Notes: generated from the sequence alone by a model not told the origin. A DNA stretch of 64,000 nt from Halogranum gelatinilyticum (GCF_900103715.1 NZ_FNHL01000004.1:124001-188000); one strand, 5' to 3'. Shown: positions 1 to 8,940, numbered from the stretch's first letter. A program made the numbers and translations.

Positions 1-311
1 CGGTCCAGGAGGTGACCGTGCTTGTCGATGATGGCACCGTTACCCCCCGTCAGTCGGACGATGCCGAGGGGAAGCGTCGATTCGACGTGTCCGTCCCGTT
101 GGCTGACAGAGGAGAGATCCCCGTCGAACTCGTCTACGAACGACGAACGGGACCGAAAGAGACCGCACAGTACGTCGTCAGGACGACGGAACCCGGGGAC
201 GTGGAGTTGGTTGCGGGTGACGTTCCGATGTCGGAGTTCTTCGGTGAGGGCTGGCCGACGCCCCTGTGTTCGTACTGGAGCGTCTTGGACCCCGACCGCA
301 CTCAACGGTAG
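1..311 (+). CDS. C-terminal end of an unidentified protein (5' partial)
   Basis: The reading frame is already open at the left edge (codons run from base 3) and stops with TAG at 309-311, so the beginning lies outside the window. A GTG at 12 is only an internal possible start. The visible ~103 residues are acidic, with alternating hydrophobic strands (VELVYERR, AQYVVRTTEPG, DVELVAGDV) that suggest a beta-rich domain; no catalytic motif or membrane segment is visible. The family is not recognised. Its stop codon directly abuts the stop codon of the converging minus-strand operon, with no intergenic base, so it may belong functionally with the tubulin-like module, but that is only positional inference. 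Confidence 0.6.
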   Translation, partial: VQEVTVLVDDGTVTPRQSDDAEGKRRFDVSVPLADRGEIPVELVYERRTGPKETAQYVVRTTEPGDVELVAGDVPMSEFFGEGWPTPLCSYWSVLDPDRTQR

Positions 312-1901
312 TCAGGCCTCAACGAGCCGGTAGTCGGGGCTGCGCAGCTTCCACAGATCGTTTAATTGTGCCTGAAGCCGTCTGTCCTCATACATCGATT
401 TGATAGCCGACAACATCATCTCTGCCGCGATCGTCATCCCCATCGCCCGCTCTTGCTCACCCTGCTCTCGTGTGCGGCCGGCCTCCGAGAGCAACGAGCT
501 GATCGCGTTTGCGAAGTGGCTCGGGATCCGATTGTTGTATCTCTCTCCCCTGCTTCCGTTGATGTAGGCATCCCGGTACGCTTCGAGCTCCTGTTTGCAT
601 GCCGCGTGTCTCTTGTCGACGTCCGTCTCTTCGTCTTCGACCCGTCCGACGAAGTCGCCGATGACGTCCTCGAGGAGGCTCACCCGAGTATCGACGAGAT
701 ACCGCTGAAGGAGCTGCATATCCTCGTCGAGCCGGTCGCGTTCTCGCGTCAGACGCTCGGCCATCTCGGCCCCGAAGTAGTGGTCGATGGCCCGACACTG
801 CTCTATCAGCGACGCTACCTTCCGGTCGATGTCTTCGACGGAGGATGCCGCGCCGAGTTGGCCTTGGACGATGCGGTGCTCGTCCAGTGTCTCGGCCGTC
901 GCTCGCAGTGTCTCTGTAACCGCTTCGACCGATTCGGAGGGATCCGAGAGCACCTCACACAGACGGCGTGCCTCCGGGGCACTGAGCGTCTCTTCCTGTG
1001 AGACCCGTGTCGCCGCCTCAAGCGCAGTACGACGGCCGATCCGGTCGTCGTCGACATCGCTGATGATCTGTTGGAGCGTCTTGTCGCTGTTCTTGCTCGT
1101 CTCGACTCCGATTTTCGTTCCCAGTTCCTCGATGCGACTGGCTTGTTGGCTCAACTGCTCACGGTGTTTGATATATTGGCTCAGGAGCGTTTCGGTCGAT
1201 CCGAGGAACGACTCTACGTCACCGGTACCGACCGGCTTCCGTCCGAGTTCCGCCCGCTGTCGTTTGAGGCTCTCTTTCGCCTGCTCTAACTCGGCTTCCG
1301 AACTCGTCGCCGGCGACTTGTCGAAGTTCTCCGAGAGTTGCGAGAAGAGCTGCGCGATGCGCTCTGACTCATGGTTTTCGCTTTCGAGGTCGTCTATCCT
1401 GTCAACCGTGTCTTCGAGTGATCGGACGACGCGCTGGTGGTTGTGTCCGTTCTGTCCGTACTCTTCTAACTCGTCTACGACGGTGCGGATGGCAGCGACG
1501 TTACCGTGGTCGACGTCCTTCGAGAGGGTCTGCAACCATCTATCGTTCACTCCCTCGTCGGCGCGGACGATTTTGTCGCCTTCGACGCGAGTCGAGAGTC
1601 TCGCCGCGAGCGTCCGTGCGTTTGCGGGACGTCTGATGTCCAACTCGAGATTCTCGTGGACAGTCTCCAGTTCGGACCGTGTCTCCTGGAGTCGTGTCCG
1701 CAACTGCTTCCCGCGGAGTCCGAGCAACAGCGCTATCGCCACCAGACCCACGACCGCAAGGAGTGATGCCCACGACGAACTCCCGACTGCGGTCGACGAA
1801 CCGATTCCGAGTAGCGTGGCAAGTACGTAGACGACGGCGACTCCCACGGCGGCGGCGGTCAGAGCGACATCGAAGGTGAGATTTCGCATCCGCATCATCA
1901 C
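312..1901 (-). CDS. Membrane-anchored coiled-coil protein, third gene of tubulin-like operon
   Basis: A 529-aa protein with two hydrophobic segments near the N-terminus (about residues 9-32 and 43-62), then a long charged, Glu/Arg/Gln-rich cytoplasmic region. Heptad-like helices are clear at about 66-95, 140-235 and 330-440. No enzymatic motif is visible and the family is not recognised. The start ATG overlaps the stop of the upstream tubulin-like gene (1898-1901, ATGA), so translation is probably coupled. The architecture (N-terminal membrane hairpin plus coiled coil) suits an anchor or scaffold for a cytoskeletal filament; this is inferred from context. GC content looks lower here than in most of the window. 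Confidence 0.75.
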   Translation of the reverse strand: MMMRMRNLTFDVALTAAAVGVAVVYVLATLLGIGSSTAVGSSSWASLLAVVGLVAIALLLGLRGKQLRTRLQETRSELETVHENLELDIRRPANARTLAARLSTRVEGDKIVRADEGVNDRWLQTLSKDVDHGNVAAIRTVVDELEEYGQNGHNHQRVVRSLEDTVDRIDDLESENHESERIAQLFSQLSENFDKSPATSSEAELEQAKESLKRQRAELGRKPVGTGDVESFLGSTETLLSQYIKHREQLSQQASRIEELGTKIGVETSKNSDKTLQQIISDVDDDRIGRRTALEAATRVSQEETLSAPEARRLCEVLSDPSESVEAVTETLRATAETLDEHRIVQGQLGAASSVEDIDRKVASLIEQCRAIDHYFGAEMAERLTRERDRLDEDMQLLQRYLVDTRVSLLEDVIGDFVGRVEDEETDVDKRHAACKQELEAYRDAYINGSRGERYNNRIPSHFANAISSLLSEAGRTREQGEQERAMGMTIAAEMMLSAIKSMYEDRRLQAQLNDLWKLRSPDYRLVEA

Positions 1902-3580
1902 TGGTCGAGAACCCGTCCGATACCGAGATGGTCACAGATTGCGTCGATGTCATTCATGCGCTTTTTCAAGTCGTCGTAGATGTCCATGTGGCTGAACATC
2001 TCCAGCTGATCACGGGCTTGTTCGAGTGCCGGGATCTGGGGGTTCCAGAGAACACCCCAAAGATAGAGTTCGTCCAGACTCTCGCTCGTCAGCATCTTCA
2101 CGTCCATTCGGAGCGTCGGATGATCCTGATCCGTCACGTACGAGTTAATCATCGCTTCGATGTCGCCGCGACTCTGCAGGTCTCGGACCGGTTTCATCTT
2201 CTCCTCGGGACCGAAGAGGAGGAACGCGCCGCCCCACGCCGTCTTCGGGTCGAAGTCGAGGAGCTTGCCGCTTTCGAGTGTGCGGTCGACGAGCGTCTCG
2301 ACGACGGACTCGTTGATTTCGCCGGCCGAAGTCGAGTTGAGCACGGGTGCACAGATCGTCGCAGGGACGTAGTCGACGCTCCGTCTTTTCGGATAGTACC
2401 GCTTGATGGGTTGGTAGGTGTCACGGACGTCGAGTCCGTCCCCACTCGCATCGATGCCGACGTTCGAAGTGAGGGTGAACGCCTCCAGGAAGCGGACGAG
2501 ACTCTGGTTCTGTTTCTTGTGGCCGAACTTCTGTCCCTCCGGGGCACCGTCGAAGTCAATTTCTGCGTGGAGGTGGTCGAGCGACTTGGCTCCGAGCTTC
2601 TTGTTCTGAAACAGAATAATCGAGTCGACGTGAGGTGAGAGACCACCGAGACCATACATCAGGTTTATCGGTTCGGCGAGGGGGTCGTTCGGGATGACCG
2701 CCGCGCTGACCATCGCCTTGTCCTCGCCGGCCCAGTCGCCGTTCTTCCGGAGGAATTCGGCGACGACCGGAGAGACGCCCGTGCCGGTTCCGTTTTCAAT
2801 ACTGTGTAGTAAGAGAACTGCTTGAGCAGTGTTCACGTCCATAGACGTGACGAAACTGTTGTCGAAGAATCCGATATCCGGTTCCATAATATCCGATCGA
2901 GCGGTCTCCTCACCGGCGATAGGGTCTCTACCCTTACCACTACCGGATCCTAAGACAGCCTGTTCTTGCATCGTCGTTGCGTCCCACTCACGGTCGTTCT
3001 GGACGTAGTAGGTCTTCTGAAGCTCGCTGTCGTTCGTGTTCATCATCAGGTAGCCGTTCAGTCCCCCTGGCCCCCACACCCCGGATAAGTCGAGGAGTCG
3101 CCGGTCGTGGTTGAGTGTCTCCCGGCGGAGTAGAATCGAGTCGAGGATGCCGTTCCCGGCTCCGCCGATACCGAACACGAACCACTTTCCCGAGTAGTCG
3201 GAGTCCGTCTCGTAGAACTCGCCCGAACGGCCGCCACTCGGCGAGCTGTCGGTGTCCGCTTCGAACTCGTTCACATTGGAAGCGGTCTCGGTATCACTCT
3301 GCGTCTCGGCCGTCTCGCCCTCGGTCGCTTCCGTCCCACCATCGTCGACGTCGTCGCCATCAGCGTCCACGGTGGTCGCCTCTGTCGCTGACGTTTCAGT
3401 AGTTGCTTCTGTGTCGTCGTTTCGCTCCGTCTCGTCGAAATCGAGACCGGCGGCTAGTTCCGCTCCGTAATGTTCTTCGATCTGGTCGATCTGGTCGCCG
3501 TGTTCATCGGTAAGATGCGACTGCAGGTCGTCTTCCCACTGGCCGCAGATCGTACACCGGGTCTGAGAGTTGTCGCTCAT
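1898..3580 (-). CDS. Tubulin/FtsZ-superfamily GTPase with N-terminal C2H2 zinc finger
   Basis: 560 aa. Residues 9-27 form a C2H2-type zinc finger (C9, C12, H22, H27). Residues 50-130 are an acidic Thr/Glu/Asp-rich linker. The rest resembles FtsZ/tubulin: a first glycine-rich loop GIGGAGNG (137-144); a tubulin-signature-like NGTGTG at 263-268, where the usual GGGTG(S/T)G has lost its leading glycines; a following VIPNDPLAEP stretch; and HVDSIILFQNKKL, aligned with the FtsZ VDxLIVIPNxxL strand. A later GDGLDVRD may be the T7 catalytic loop. This is neither canonical FtsZ nor CetZ. It best resembles the divergent tubulin-like group I know as Tubulin_2/FtsZl. It lies 6 bp after one membrane coiled-coil gene and overlaps another by 4 bp. 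Confidence 0.8.
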   Translation of the reverse strand: MSDNSQTRCTICGQWEDDLQSHLTDEHGDQIDQIEEHYGAELAAGLDFDETERNDDTEATTETSATEATTVDADGDDVDDGGTEATEGETAETQSDTETASNVNEFEADTDSSPSGGRSGEFYETDSDYSGKWFVFGIGGAGNGILDSILLRRETLNHDRRLLDLSGVWGPGGLNGYLMMNTNDSELQKTYYVQNDREWDATTMQEQAVLGSGSGKGRDPIAGEETARSDIMEPDIGFFDNSFVTSMDVNTAQAVLLLHSIENGTGTGVSPVVAEFLRKNGDWAGEDKAMVSAAVIPNDPLAEPINLMYGLGGLSPHVDSIILFQNKKLGAKSLDHLHAEIDFDGAPEGQKFGHKKQNQSLVRFLEAFTLTSNVGIDASGDGLDVRDTYQPIKRYYPKRRSVDYVPATICAPVLNSTSAGEINESVVETLVDRTLESGKLLDFDPKTAWGGAFLLFGPEEKMKPVRDLQSRGDIEAMINSYVTDQDHPTLRMDVKMLTSESLDELYLWGVLWNPQIPALEQARDQLEMFSHMDIYDDLKKRMNDIDAICDHLGIGRVLDQ

Positions 3581-3586
3581 CTGTTG

Positions 3587-5542
3587 TCAGTTAGTGATGT
3601 TTGAGTGGTCGTTCTGCTCGCTGTTCCACGCCGAAAAGTCGTCACGGAGGTCCCTCGTCACCTGTTCGAGCGGGCTTCCACCGCTCGTCTCCACGACGAA
3701 ACCGCGTTCCGGACTCTCCTCCGCCTCCTCCCGCACGACGAGTTCGTCGTGCGTATCGACGAACGACTTGAACGCACTAATCGCCGACTCATCGATACCG
3801 CTCGGAAGCTCGTCGCGGTCGATTACGACCTGTTCGTTGTCGCGCGACCGTTCAGTGATCTTGTCGAGAAGCGAGTGCACGCGCCACTCAACATCCTCGG
3901 AGGCCGACGTCGTGTCCGTGACCGCTGCCCCGTCGCCCACGTCTATCTGGTCGTCCGATGGAACATTCGCTCCCGCGTCGTACGTCACGGTGAGCGTCTG
4001 TGCCGTCCAATCGATCTCGTACTCCGCGCCGAAATCCTTCGCGACGCTCTGTTTGAGCGTCTCGAAGACGTGTTCGTCGAATACGGGCTCGGGGGTCGCG
4101 TCGCGGGCGTAGAGCGAGAGCTGTTCTCGCTCTTCTTTCAGCCCACGGTAGAACGTCCGGTCGTAGTAATCGACGGCCGTTTGGAGCGATGCGACCATCC
4201 CGTCGATCCAGCGAACAGTCTCCTCAAGATCCGTCGCTGTACACCGACGCACCGAGTTTTCCGCCTCGTCGACGGCCTCCCGCACGTCGGCGACGGAGAC
4301 TAGTTCCGAGGTGCCGTCGTTTCCATCGACGTAGATGTCGTACAGCGACTTCCCGAGGAGGCCCTCTATGGCCTCGAAACGCTCGACGATCGTCGTTCGT
4401 TGCTCGACCATGTCGTCCCCGCTCTCGTCCTCGGTGGACCACGACTCGACGTGTGGGGCGAGTAGTCGGATCTGTGATTCGACGTGTGGGGCGACTCGGG
4501 TTTGGACGTGGTCCACGACGTCGTCTATCGCCCTGATCGCCTCGATGATAGTGAGTTGGTTGGCGGTTCGCAGTTCGATGATCTGCTCGCTGACAGACCG
4601 TTGTGAACTCAGTACGATGTCGACGTCCGCCTCGGTCGGCACGTGCGTGTACTCGCGAGGGAGGTTTTCCACTTCGAGTTGCTCGCCGTCGGGTGTTTCG
4701 AGCCGAAGCTTCCCGATCTTCTGTTCGGCAGCCTCGCGGACCTGTGCTTCGAGCTCCGTACGTAGCGTCTGGAGTGCCTCCTCTGGGTCCAACTCCATCG
4801 CGTCGAGTTTGACTCCCTGCGCCCGCCGTTGGAGGTCGTCGAGATCCGGTTCCGCCGAAGAGGTATTCCTGATGCGCTCGGCCCGGTTCTCGATCTCACG
4901 GCACTCCGCCGGGAACGCCAGTTCGTCCGGAAGCAGTGAGGTCTCCGACGGGTCGCCGCCGATCTCTTCGGAGAGTCGGTCGTCGAACTCACGACGCTTC
5001 CGACCAGCCGCCTTCTCGGCTTCTTTGAGATCCTTGATCGCCCGCCAGTACCGTTCGTCCTCCCATGGATAGATGTAGTACGAGCCGACCAGCAATCCCG
5101 AGGCGACGACGGGCACCGCGAAGAACGCTGCCAGCTGTCCCACGGGAAGGTCCGTCGTCAACAGCCCGTTGTAAACCCCGAAAAACAGGATGAGATACAG
5201 TACACTGGCGACCGTCACGGCCCCAGCAGCCACGGTGCTCGACGGTTCGATCCGCCTGCGAACGCCCGTGATCATGAGGACACCGAACGCGAGCCACGAT
5301 GTCAAGATGAGGAGAAAGAACCCGAGGACGAGGCTCACCTGTCTGAAGGCGATGTCTTGAGCCACGACGAACACAGCCATCTCCTGTAGGGCGACCGAGA
5401 TCTGCCCCGCTATGGGAATCGGTGCTACCAAGTTCGTACCTGTCAGAGCGGATGCAGCCCTGAGAGAAGACGAAATGATAGGCAGCCCAGCCAGGATCCA
5501 CCCTGCCCAAGCGTACCTCTCCGAATTGGTCGGCATCATCAC
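3587..5542 (-). CDS. Multi-pass membrane protein with long cytoplasmic coiled coil, first gene of tubulin-like operon
   Basis: 651 aa. The first ~160 residues hold four to five hydrophobic segments (about 12-30, 47-63, 68-92, 103-126, 133-156). A ~490-residue soluble region follows, rich in Glu/Arg/Asp with several amphipathic helices (about 160-290 and 320-480) and an acidic tail. No catalytic motif is visible and the family is not recognised. It starts the operon: a 232-bp intergenic region lies upstream, and the next gene begins 6 bp after its stop. Its topology matches the third gene's on a larger scale, so the operon encodes two different membrane coiled-coil partners around one GTPase. 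Confidence 0.75.
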   Translation of the reverse strand: MMMPTNSERYAWAGWILAGLPIISSSLRAASALTGTNLVAPIPIAGQISVALQEMAVFVVAQDIAFRQVSLVLGFFLLILTSWLAFGVLMITGVRRRIEPSSTVAAGAVTVASVLYLILFFGVYNGLLTTDLPVGQLAAFFAVPVVASGLLVGSYYIYPWEDERYWRAIKDLKEAEKAAGRKRREFDDRLSEEIGGDPSETSLLPDELAFPAECREIENRAERIRNTSSAEPDLDDLQRRAQGVKLDAMELDPEEALQTLRTELEAQVREAAEQKIGKLRLETPDGEQLEVENLPREYTHVPTEADVDIVLSSQRSVSEQIIELRTANQLTIIEAIRAIDDVVDHVQTRVAPHVESQIRLLAPHVESWSTEDESGDDMVEQRTTIVERFEAIEGLLGKSLYDIYVDGNDGTSELVSVADVREAVDEAENSVRRCTATDLEETVRWIDGMVASLQTAVDYYDRTFYRGLKEEREQLSLYARDATPEPVFDEHVFETLKQSVAKDFGAEYEIDWTAQTLTVTYDAGANVPSDDQIDVGDGAAVTDTTSASEDVEWRVHSLLDKITERSRDNEQVVIDRDELPSGIDESAISAFKSFVDTHDELVVREEAEESPERGFVVETSGGSPLEQVTRDLRDDFSAWNSEQNDHSNITN

Positions 5543-5774
5543 ATAACTAATGTCGGTGTGACATAGTGTTTTCTACGACAACAATAACGACGTACTGCTG
5601 ACGGCCAGCAAATACCAGAATGAACTGGAAATCTGCCACAAAGATCTCGCTGTCACACAGAGAGATTCCGAAGTCGGCCGGTACGGTCGCCCGCACCGCT
5701 GTCATCGATTGCCATCGAGACTGGTGATAGTCGTGGGATACAGCCATCTCTTCAGCAATCCACCAGCATTCGTC

Positions 5775-6194
5775 ATGTACTCGACCATCTTGGTCCCCGC
5801 CGGCGGCAGCGAGACGGCTACCCGCGCCGTTGACTACGCTATCGACTTCGACAGACAGTACAATGCGACGCTCCACGCCCTCTCGATCGTCGAAGTCGGC
5901 GAACTCGGGCTGCGAACACCGACAGATGTCAATCCCGCGAAGCTGCGTCGACCACTCCGCGAACGTGCGCAGAACGCCGGCGACGCCGTCGCACGAGTCG
6001 GTGAGAAAGCCAGCGTCGACGTCGTCGAAGCTATCAGAGTCGGCGTCACACATCAGGAGATACTGGAATACGCCGCGGACAACAACGTCGATCTCGTCAG
6101 AATCCACGGCTGGAGTGGCCTCCCTCGGGCATTTCTCAAAATAGTCACCGAGCGGGTCGTTTGGACGTCGAACGTCCCAGTACTCGTCGGAATC
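5775..6194 (+). pseudogene. Decayed universal stress protein (UspA family)
   Basis: The frame from ATG 5775 begins MYSTILVPAGGSETATRAVDYA, recognisable as a UspA N-terminus, and ends its similarity at VPVLVG near 6191. The conserved Asp of the usual LVPTDGSE is Gly here. The ATP-binding G-x2-G-x9-G(S/T) motif is broken: HGWSGLPRAFLKIVTERV lacks the final G-S, and two residues are missing before HG. No stop follows the domain; the frame runs on to 6953, antisense to the HNH gene, in sequence that does not look like protein. I read this as a pseudogene or a non-nucleotide-binding relic. The frame could be translated from 5775, but the 3' extension is unlikely to be functional. Confidence 0.55.
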
Positions 6195-6397
6195 CACCCG
6201 ACGAATCACCCTACAGTTGACCGACAAAGACAAAATAGCGACAACTGCACGCGTGACTGCCTGTATCCACACCTTTCACCTGCAGGGTGGTGTCTCTATC
6301 TAATCTCCCGAACAGACAACACCCCAAAATGTCTGTTTCACCTCGGCGTTGACCCCCGAACTACTCGCTTTGTATCTTCTGTAGACACCTCACTGAC

Positions 6398-7414
6398 TCA
6401 CAGTGCGACGAGCGGCACTCCAACGTGGAGGAATAGCCCCACGAGCACCACGAGCGTCCGTTCTTCGAGTAGATATTCAATTGTCCCGCCGAAACCAGTG
6501 ACAGGTACAATCCCTTCTGCAGGGATGTGCTGTGGCATCGCCCTCCAGAGTACACTCCCAACACCCGAAGCGACTGCCCATACGAACGCAGTTGCCACGA
6601 GCGAGCCCACGGTTCCAATCGCGGCGAGTAACACAGTCGCCGCGATGACCTCCTGCGTAGAGAGGCTAAAAACGCGCATACTCGCTTCGATGAATCCTGC
6701 GTTGACACTCGCTGAGAACACGGTACAGACAATGAAAAGTAGTAGGGCAGCCAGACGAACTGTCCATTGGAACCATCCACGAGACTGGACCACAACTCGT
6801 TCGAACTGTGTTACAGGACCACGAGGGACAGCAACCGCAGCCGGCGGATCCGACGCTGACGGCAGCATCGGTGCCTCCGGAATTCGACTGAGTACCTCCC
6901 GTCCTGAGAGCAACTCTGTCGAGAGTAACGAGGGAACCACCAACGTCTGGTGAGCCCCACAGACGACCCCAGCACAGGGCTTACACAGTGGAACTGGTGT
7001 GGACGACGAGCGAAGAAAAGACGCAGGGACGCCGACAATCGACTCGCTCGATCCGGTCGTCTCACACCGAGCACACTGTCTGTAGTCGGGATGCAGCGTC
7101 GCAACGCGTTCGTCTGCACTGACTGCCGGGAACGGTGGGGCGACGGACAGCGCGTCTGCGAACTCCAGATTCGAGGGATGCTGTACAGCGTGACACGGTA
7201 TACACAGCGTGATCAGGTTTGACAGCGTGTCTGGGCCACCCTGCGAGCGCGGGACGATGTGGTGTGCTTGGAGTGTCCGGTCACGATTCCCGCAACGCTG
7301 ACACTGAAACCGGTCACGATGGAGCACACGCCGACGGAGTTCGTCCCAGTCATCTCCGTAGCCATCCCACGTTGTTTCGTCTTTCGCTCGCACCCAGTTA
7401 CCCATCCAGGTCAT
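6398..7414 (-). CDS. HNH endonuclease domain fused to C-terminal membrane segments
   Basis: About 338 aa from the chosen ATG at 7414 (MTWMGNWVRAKD). The frame is open to 7573, but that extension is Cys/Ser-rich and unlike coding sequence. Residues 22-79 are an HNH domain with structural zinc: C38-x2-C41, HHIVPRSQGG (H51, H52), N66, C71-x2-C74-H75. A second Cys pair set (CARC near 118 and CKPC near 146) suggests another zinc knuckle. The C-terminal ~110 residues contain three to four hydrophobic helices. HNH domains cut DNA; a membrane-tethered form is unusual and may act in DNA uptake or anti-phage defence (inference). It lies downstream of the histidine kinase on the same strand, but 387 bp away. 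Confidence 0.7.
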   Translation of the reverse strand: MTWMGNWVRAKDETTWDGYGDDWDELRRRVLHRDRFQCQRCGNRDRTLQAHHIVPRSQGGPDTLSNLITLCIPCHAVQHPSNLEFADALSVAPPFPAVSADERVATLHPDYRQCARCETTGSSESIVGVPASFLRSSSTPVPLCKPCAGVVCGAHQTLVVPSLLSTELLSGREVLSRIPEAPMLPSASDPPAAVAVPRGPVTQFERVVVQSRGWFQWTVRLAALLLFIVCTVFSASVNAGFIEASMRVFSLSTQEVIAATVLLAAIGTVGSLVATAFVWAVASGVGSVLWRAMPQHIPAEGIVPVTGFGGTIEYLLEERTLVVLVGLFLHVGVPLVAL

Positions 7415-7801
7415 GATTTGGATTCGAACACTGTAAAACACCTCTGAAACACCAGATTTCAGCCAGAATGAGAATCCAAGAGGCCAACAAATCGAAGGAA
7501 CTGTGGTGAGATGTGCCTTCGAGACATCCCCCGTGAGATGAGTGCGTGCATTCGCCCCTCGACACTCTCCCACTCACGCTCACACTACACCAACTACTGT
7601 CGGTAGGAAGACCGTTGGTATAGGTGGATTATACAGACTTTGACAAAGACTAGAATCAAAGCAATGGCACACCTCACACCCTTTCGAACCACCGGTTACA
7701 ATCCGCGATATCTTCAGTGAAGACCGTCGTACCGGACGTGAATAGAACGAGTTGTAGGACTGGTGGCACTTAGTGAGTGCGTGCAGCCGCTCCCCGAGTA
7801 G
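7415..7801. promoter_or_regulatory. 387-bp intergenic region with small inverted repeats
   Basis: No credible gene lies between the HNH start and the histidine kinase stop. The stretch is AT-richer than its surroundings. It contains an inverted repeat with 6-bp arms ACCAAC/GTTGGT at 7589-7619, which encloses a nested CGGT/ACCG pair. A near-perfect palindrome TCTTCA-g-TGAAGA lies at 7711-7723. A TATA-like sequence (minus-strand ATAATC/CTATACC) lies around 7618-7635. These could be the promoter and operator of the HNH gene, or the 3' end of the kinase transcript. Confidence 0.3.
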
Positions 7802-8803
7802 TCACTGACTGTCGCCAGCACGGAATTCGAACCGACAGCCGCCCTCGGGACTCTCAGAGAGCGAGACGGTCAGGTCGTGGGCCTCGGCGATACGCTCGAC
7901 GATGGCGAGTCCGACGCCGTCACCGCTGTAGCTCGTGGTGAAGCCGTGGTCGAACACCTGCTCTCTGTCTTCCGGCGGGATTCCCGTCCCGGTGTCTTCG
8001 ACGTAGAAGCCGTCGGCAAGCGGACCCACGCGGATGGCGACGTCCGAGCCGCCGTGGCCGACAGCGTTGCGAAACAGGTTCTCGAAGAGTGCCTGCAGCT
8101 GGCTGTAGTCACCGACGAACTCGGACGCGTCGGTGGAGAGTGTGGCCGACCGGGTGTCGGTCGTCTCCCACGCGTCGCGGGCGACGTCGGCGAGCGAGAC
8201 GGGGTCGTGATCCACGTCAGCCTGGTCTCGGTGGCCGAGCACGGTGAGGTCGGTCGTGAGCTCCTCGATACGCTCGAGTGCCGTCTCGACGTCGTCGAGA
8301 TGTGCCTCGTCGCCGGTCTCGTGAAACAGGTCCAGTCGGCCGTGGGCGACGTTGAGATGGTTCCGTAGGTCGTGAGACAGCATACTGGCGAACTGCTCGA
8401 GATGCTGGGCTTGCTGCTCGGCTCCTGTCGTGGCGTGTCGGTCGTCGGTGACGACCTGCGTGGCCACCACCGCGTGTGACTTGCCGTTGACGTCCACCGG
8501 ACGGGTTTCGACGTGGTGGGTCTCGCCGAGGAAGACCGCGTCGAACGACCGGCCCTCGCCGTCGAGCGTCGCCGCGAGGTTCGACTCGAGTCGCTCGGCG
8601 GTCTCCGCGGGGAACACTTCTTCGAGCCGTTTTCCGATCACGTTATCGACGCTCCATCCACAGAGACGGCGGGAGGAGGGACCGACGGCCTGAAACCGGA
8701 GATCGGTGTCGACGAGTGCTAAGACCCCGTTGGGGAAGTGATCGACGAGGAGCTGGACCGATCCGGGGGGTAATGATGACTGTGGATTATGAACGTCGCT
8801 CAC
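7802..8803 (-). CDS. Cytosolic PAS-domain sensor histidine kinase
   Basis: 333 aa starting at GTG (8801-8803). Residues ~15-118 form a PAS fold (PNGVLALVDTDLRFQAVG; WSVDNVIGKRLEEVFP). A HisKA dimerisation helix follows, with the phospho-acceptor H144 in SMLSHDLRNHLN. The HATPase domain has an N-box (ENLFRNAVGHG), G1 (VEDTGTGIPP) and G2 (YSGDGVGLAI). There are no membrane segments, so it probably senses an intracellular ligand or redox state. No response regulator is adjacent, which is common for haloarchaeal orphan kinases. A TATA-like box at 8825-8832 sits about 25 nt upstream of the GTG, supporting this start and a leaderless transcript. Confidence 0.9.
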   Translation of the reverse strand: MSDVHNPQSSLPPGSVQLLVDHFPNGVLALVDTDLRFQAVGPSSRRLCGWSVDNVIGKRLEEVFPAETAERLESNLAATLDGEGRSFDAVFLGETHHVETRPVDVNGKSHAVVATQVVTDDRHATTGAEQQAQHLEQFASMLSHDLRNHLNVAHGRLDLFHETGDEAHLDDVETALERIEELTTDLTVLGHRDQADVDHDPVSLADVARDAWETTDTRSATLSTDASEFVGDYSQLQALFENLFRNAVGHGGSDVAIRVGPLADGFYVEDTGTGIPPEDREQVFDHGFTTSYSGDGVGLAIVERIAEAHDLTVSLSESPEGGCRFEFRAGDSQ

Positions 8804-8824
8804 ACCGCGGCTTCGAGCGGCTCA

Positions 8825-8832
8825 TGTATAGC
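8825..8832 (-). promoter_or_regulatory. TATA-like box of histidine kinase
   Basis: The minus strand reads GCTATACA, centred about 25 nt before the GTG start at 8803. This is the expected spacing for an archaeal TATA box driving a leaderless mRNA. Confidence 0.45.
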
Positions 8833-8940
8833 AATTGTGCTAAGGGAACTCACAACAAGCCCCCACTCGGTTGGGAGCGACGCGGGCCGACACTGTCGCA
8901 ACCAGCATTCTTTTCACACAGACACCGCCACAGAGAAGCA

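Noticed and set aside
5547-6272. 241-aa minus-strand ORF opposite the decayed UspA gene
   Set aside because: It is the antisense frame of recognisable UspA coding sequence and has no domain of its own.
6200-6953. C-terminal extension of the UspA frame
   Set aside because: It is Ser/Thr/Arg-rich, antisense to the HNH gene, and unlike any UspA protein; most likely a lost stop codon.
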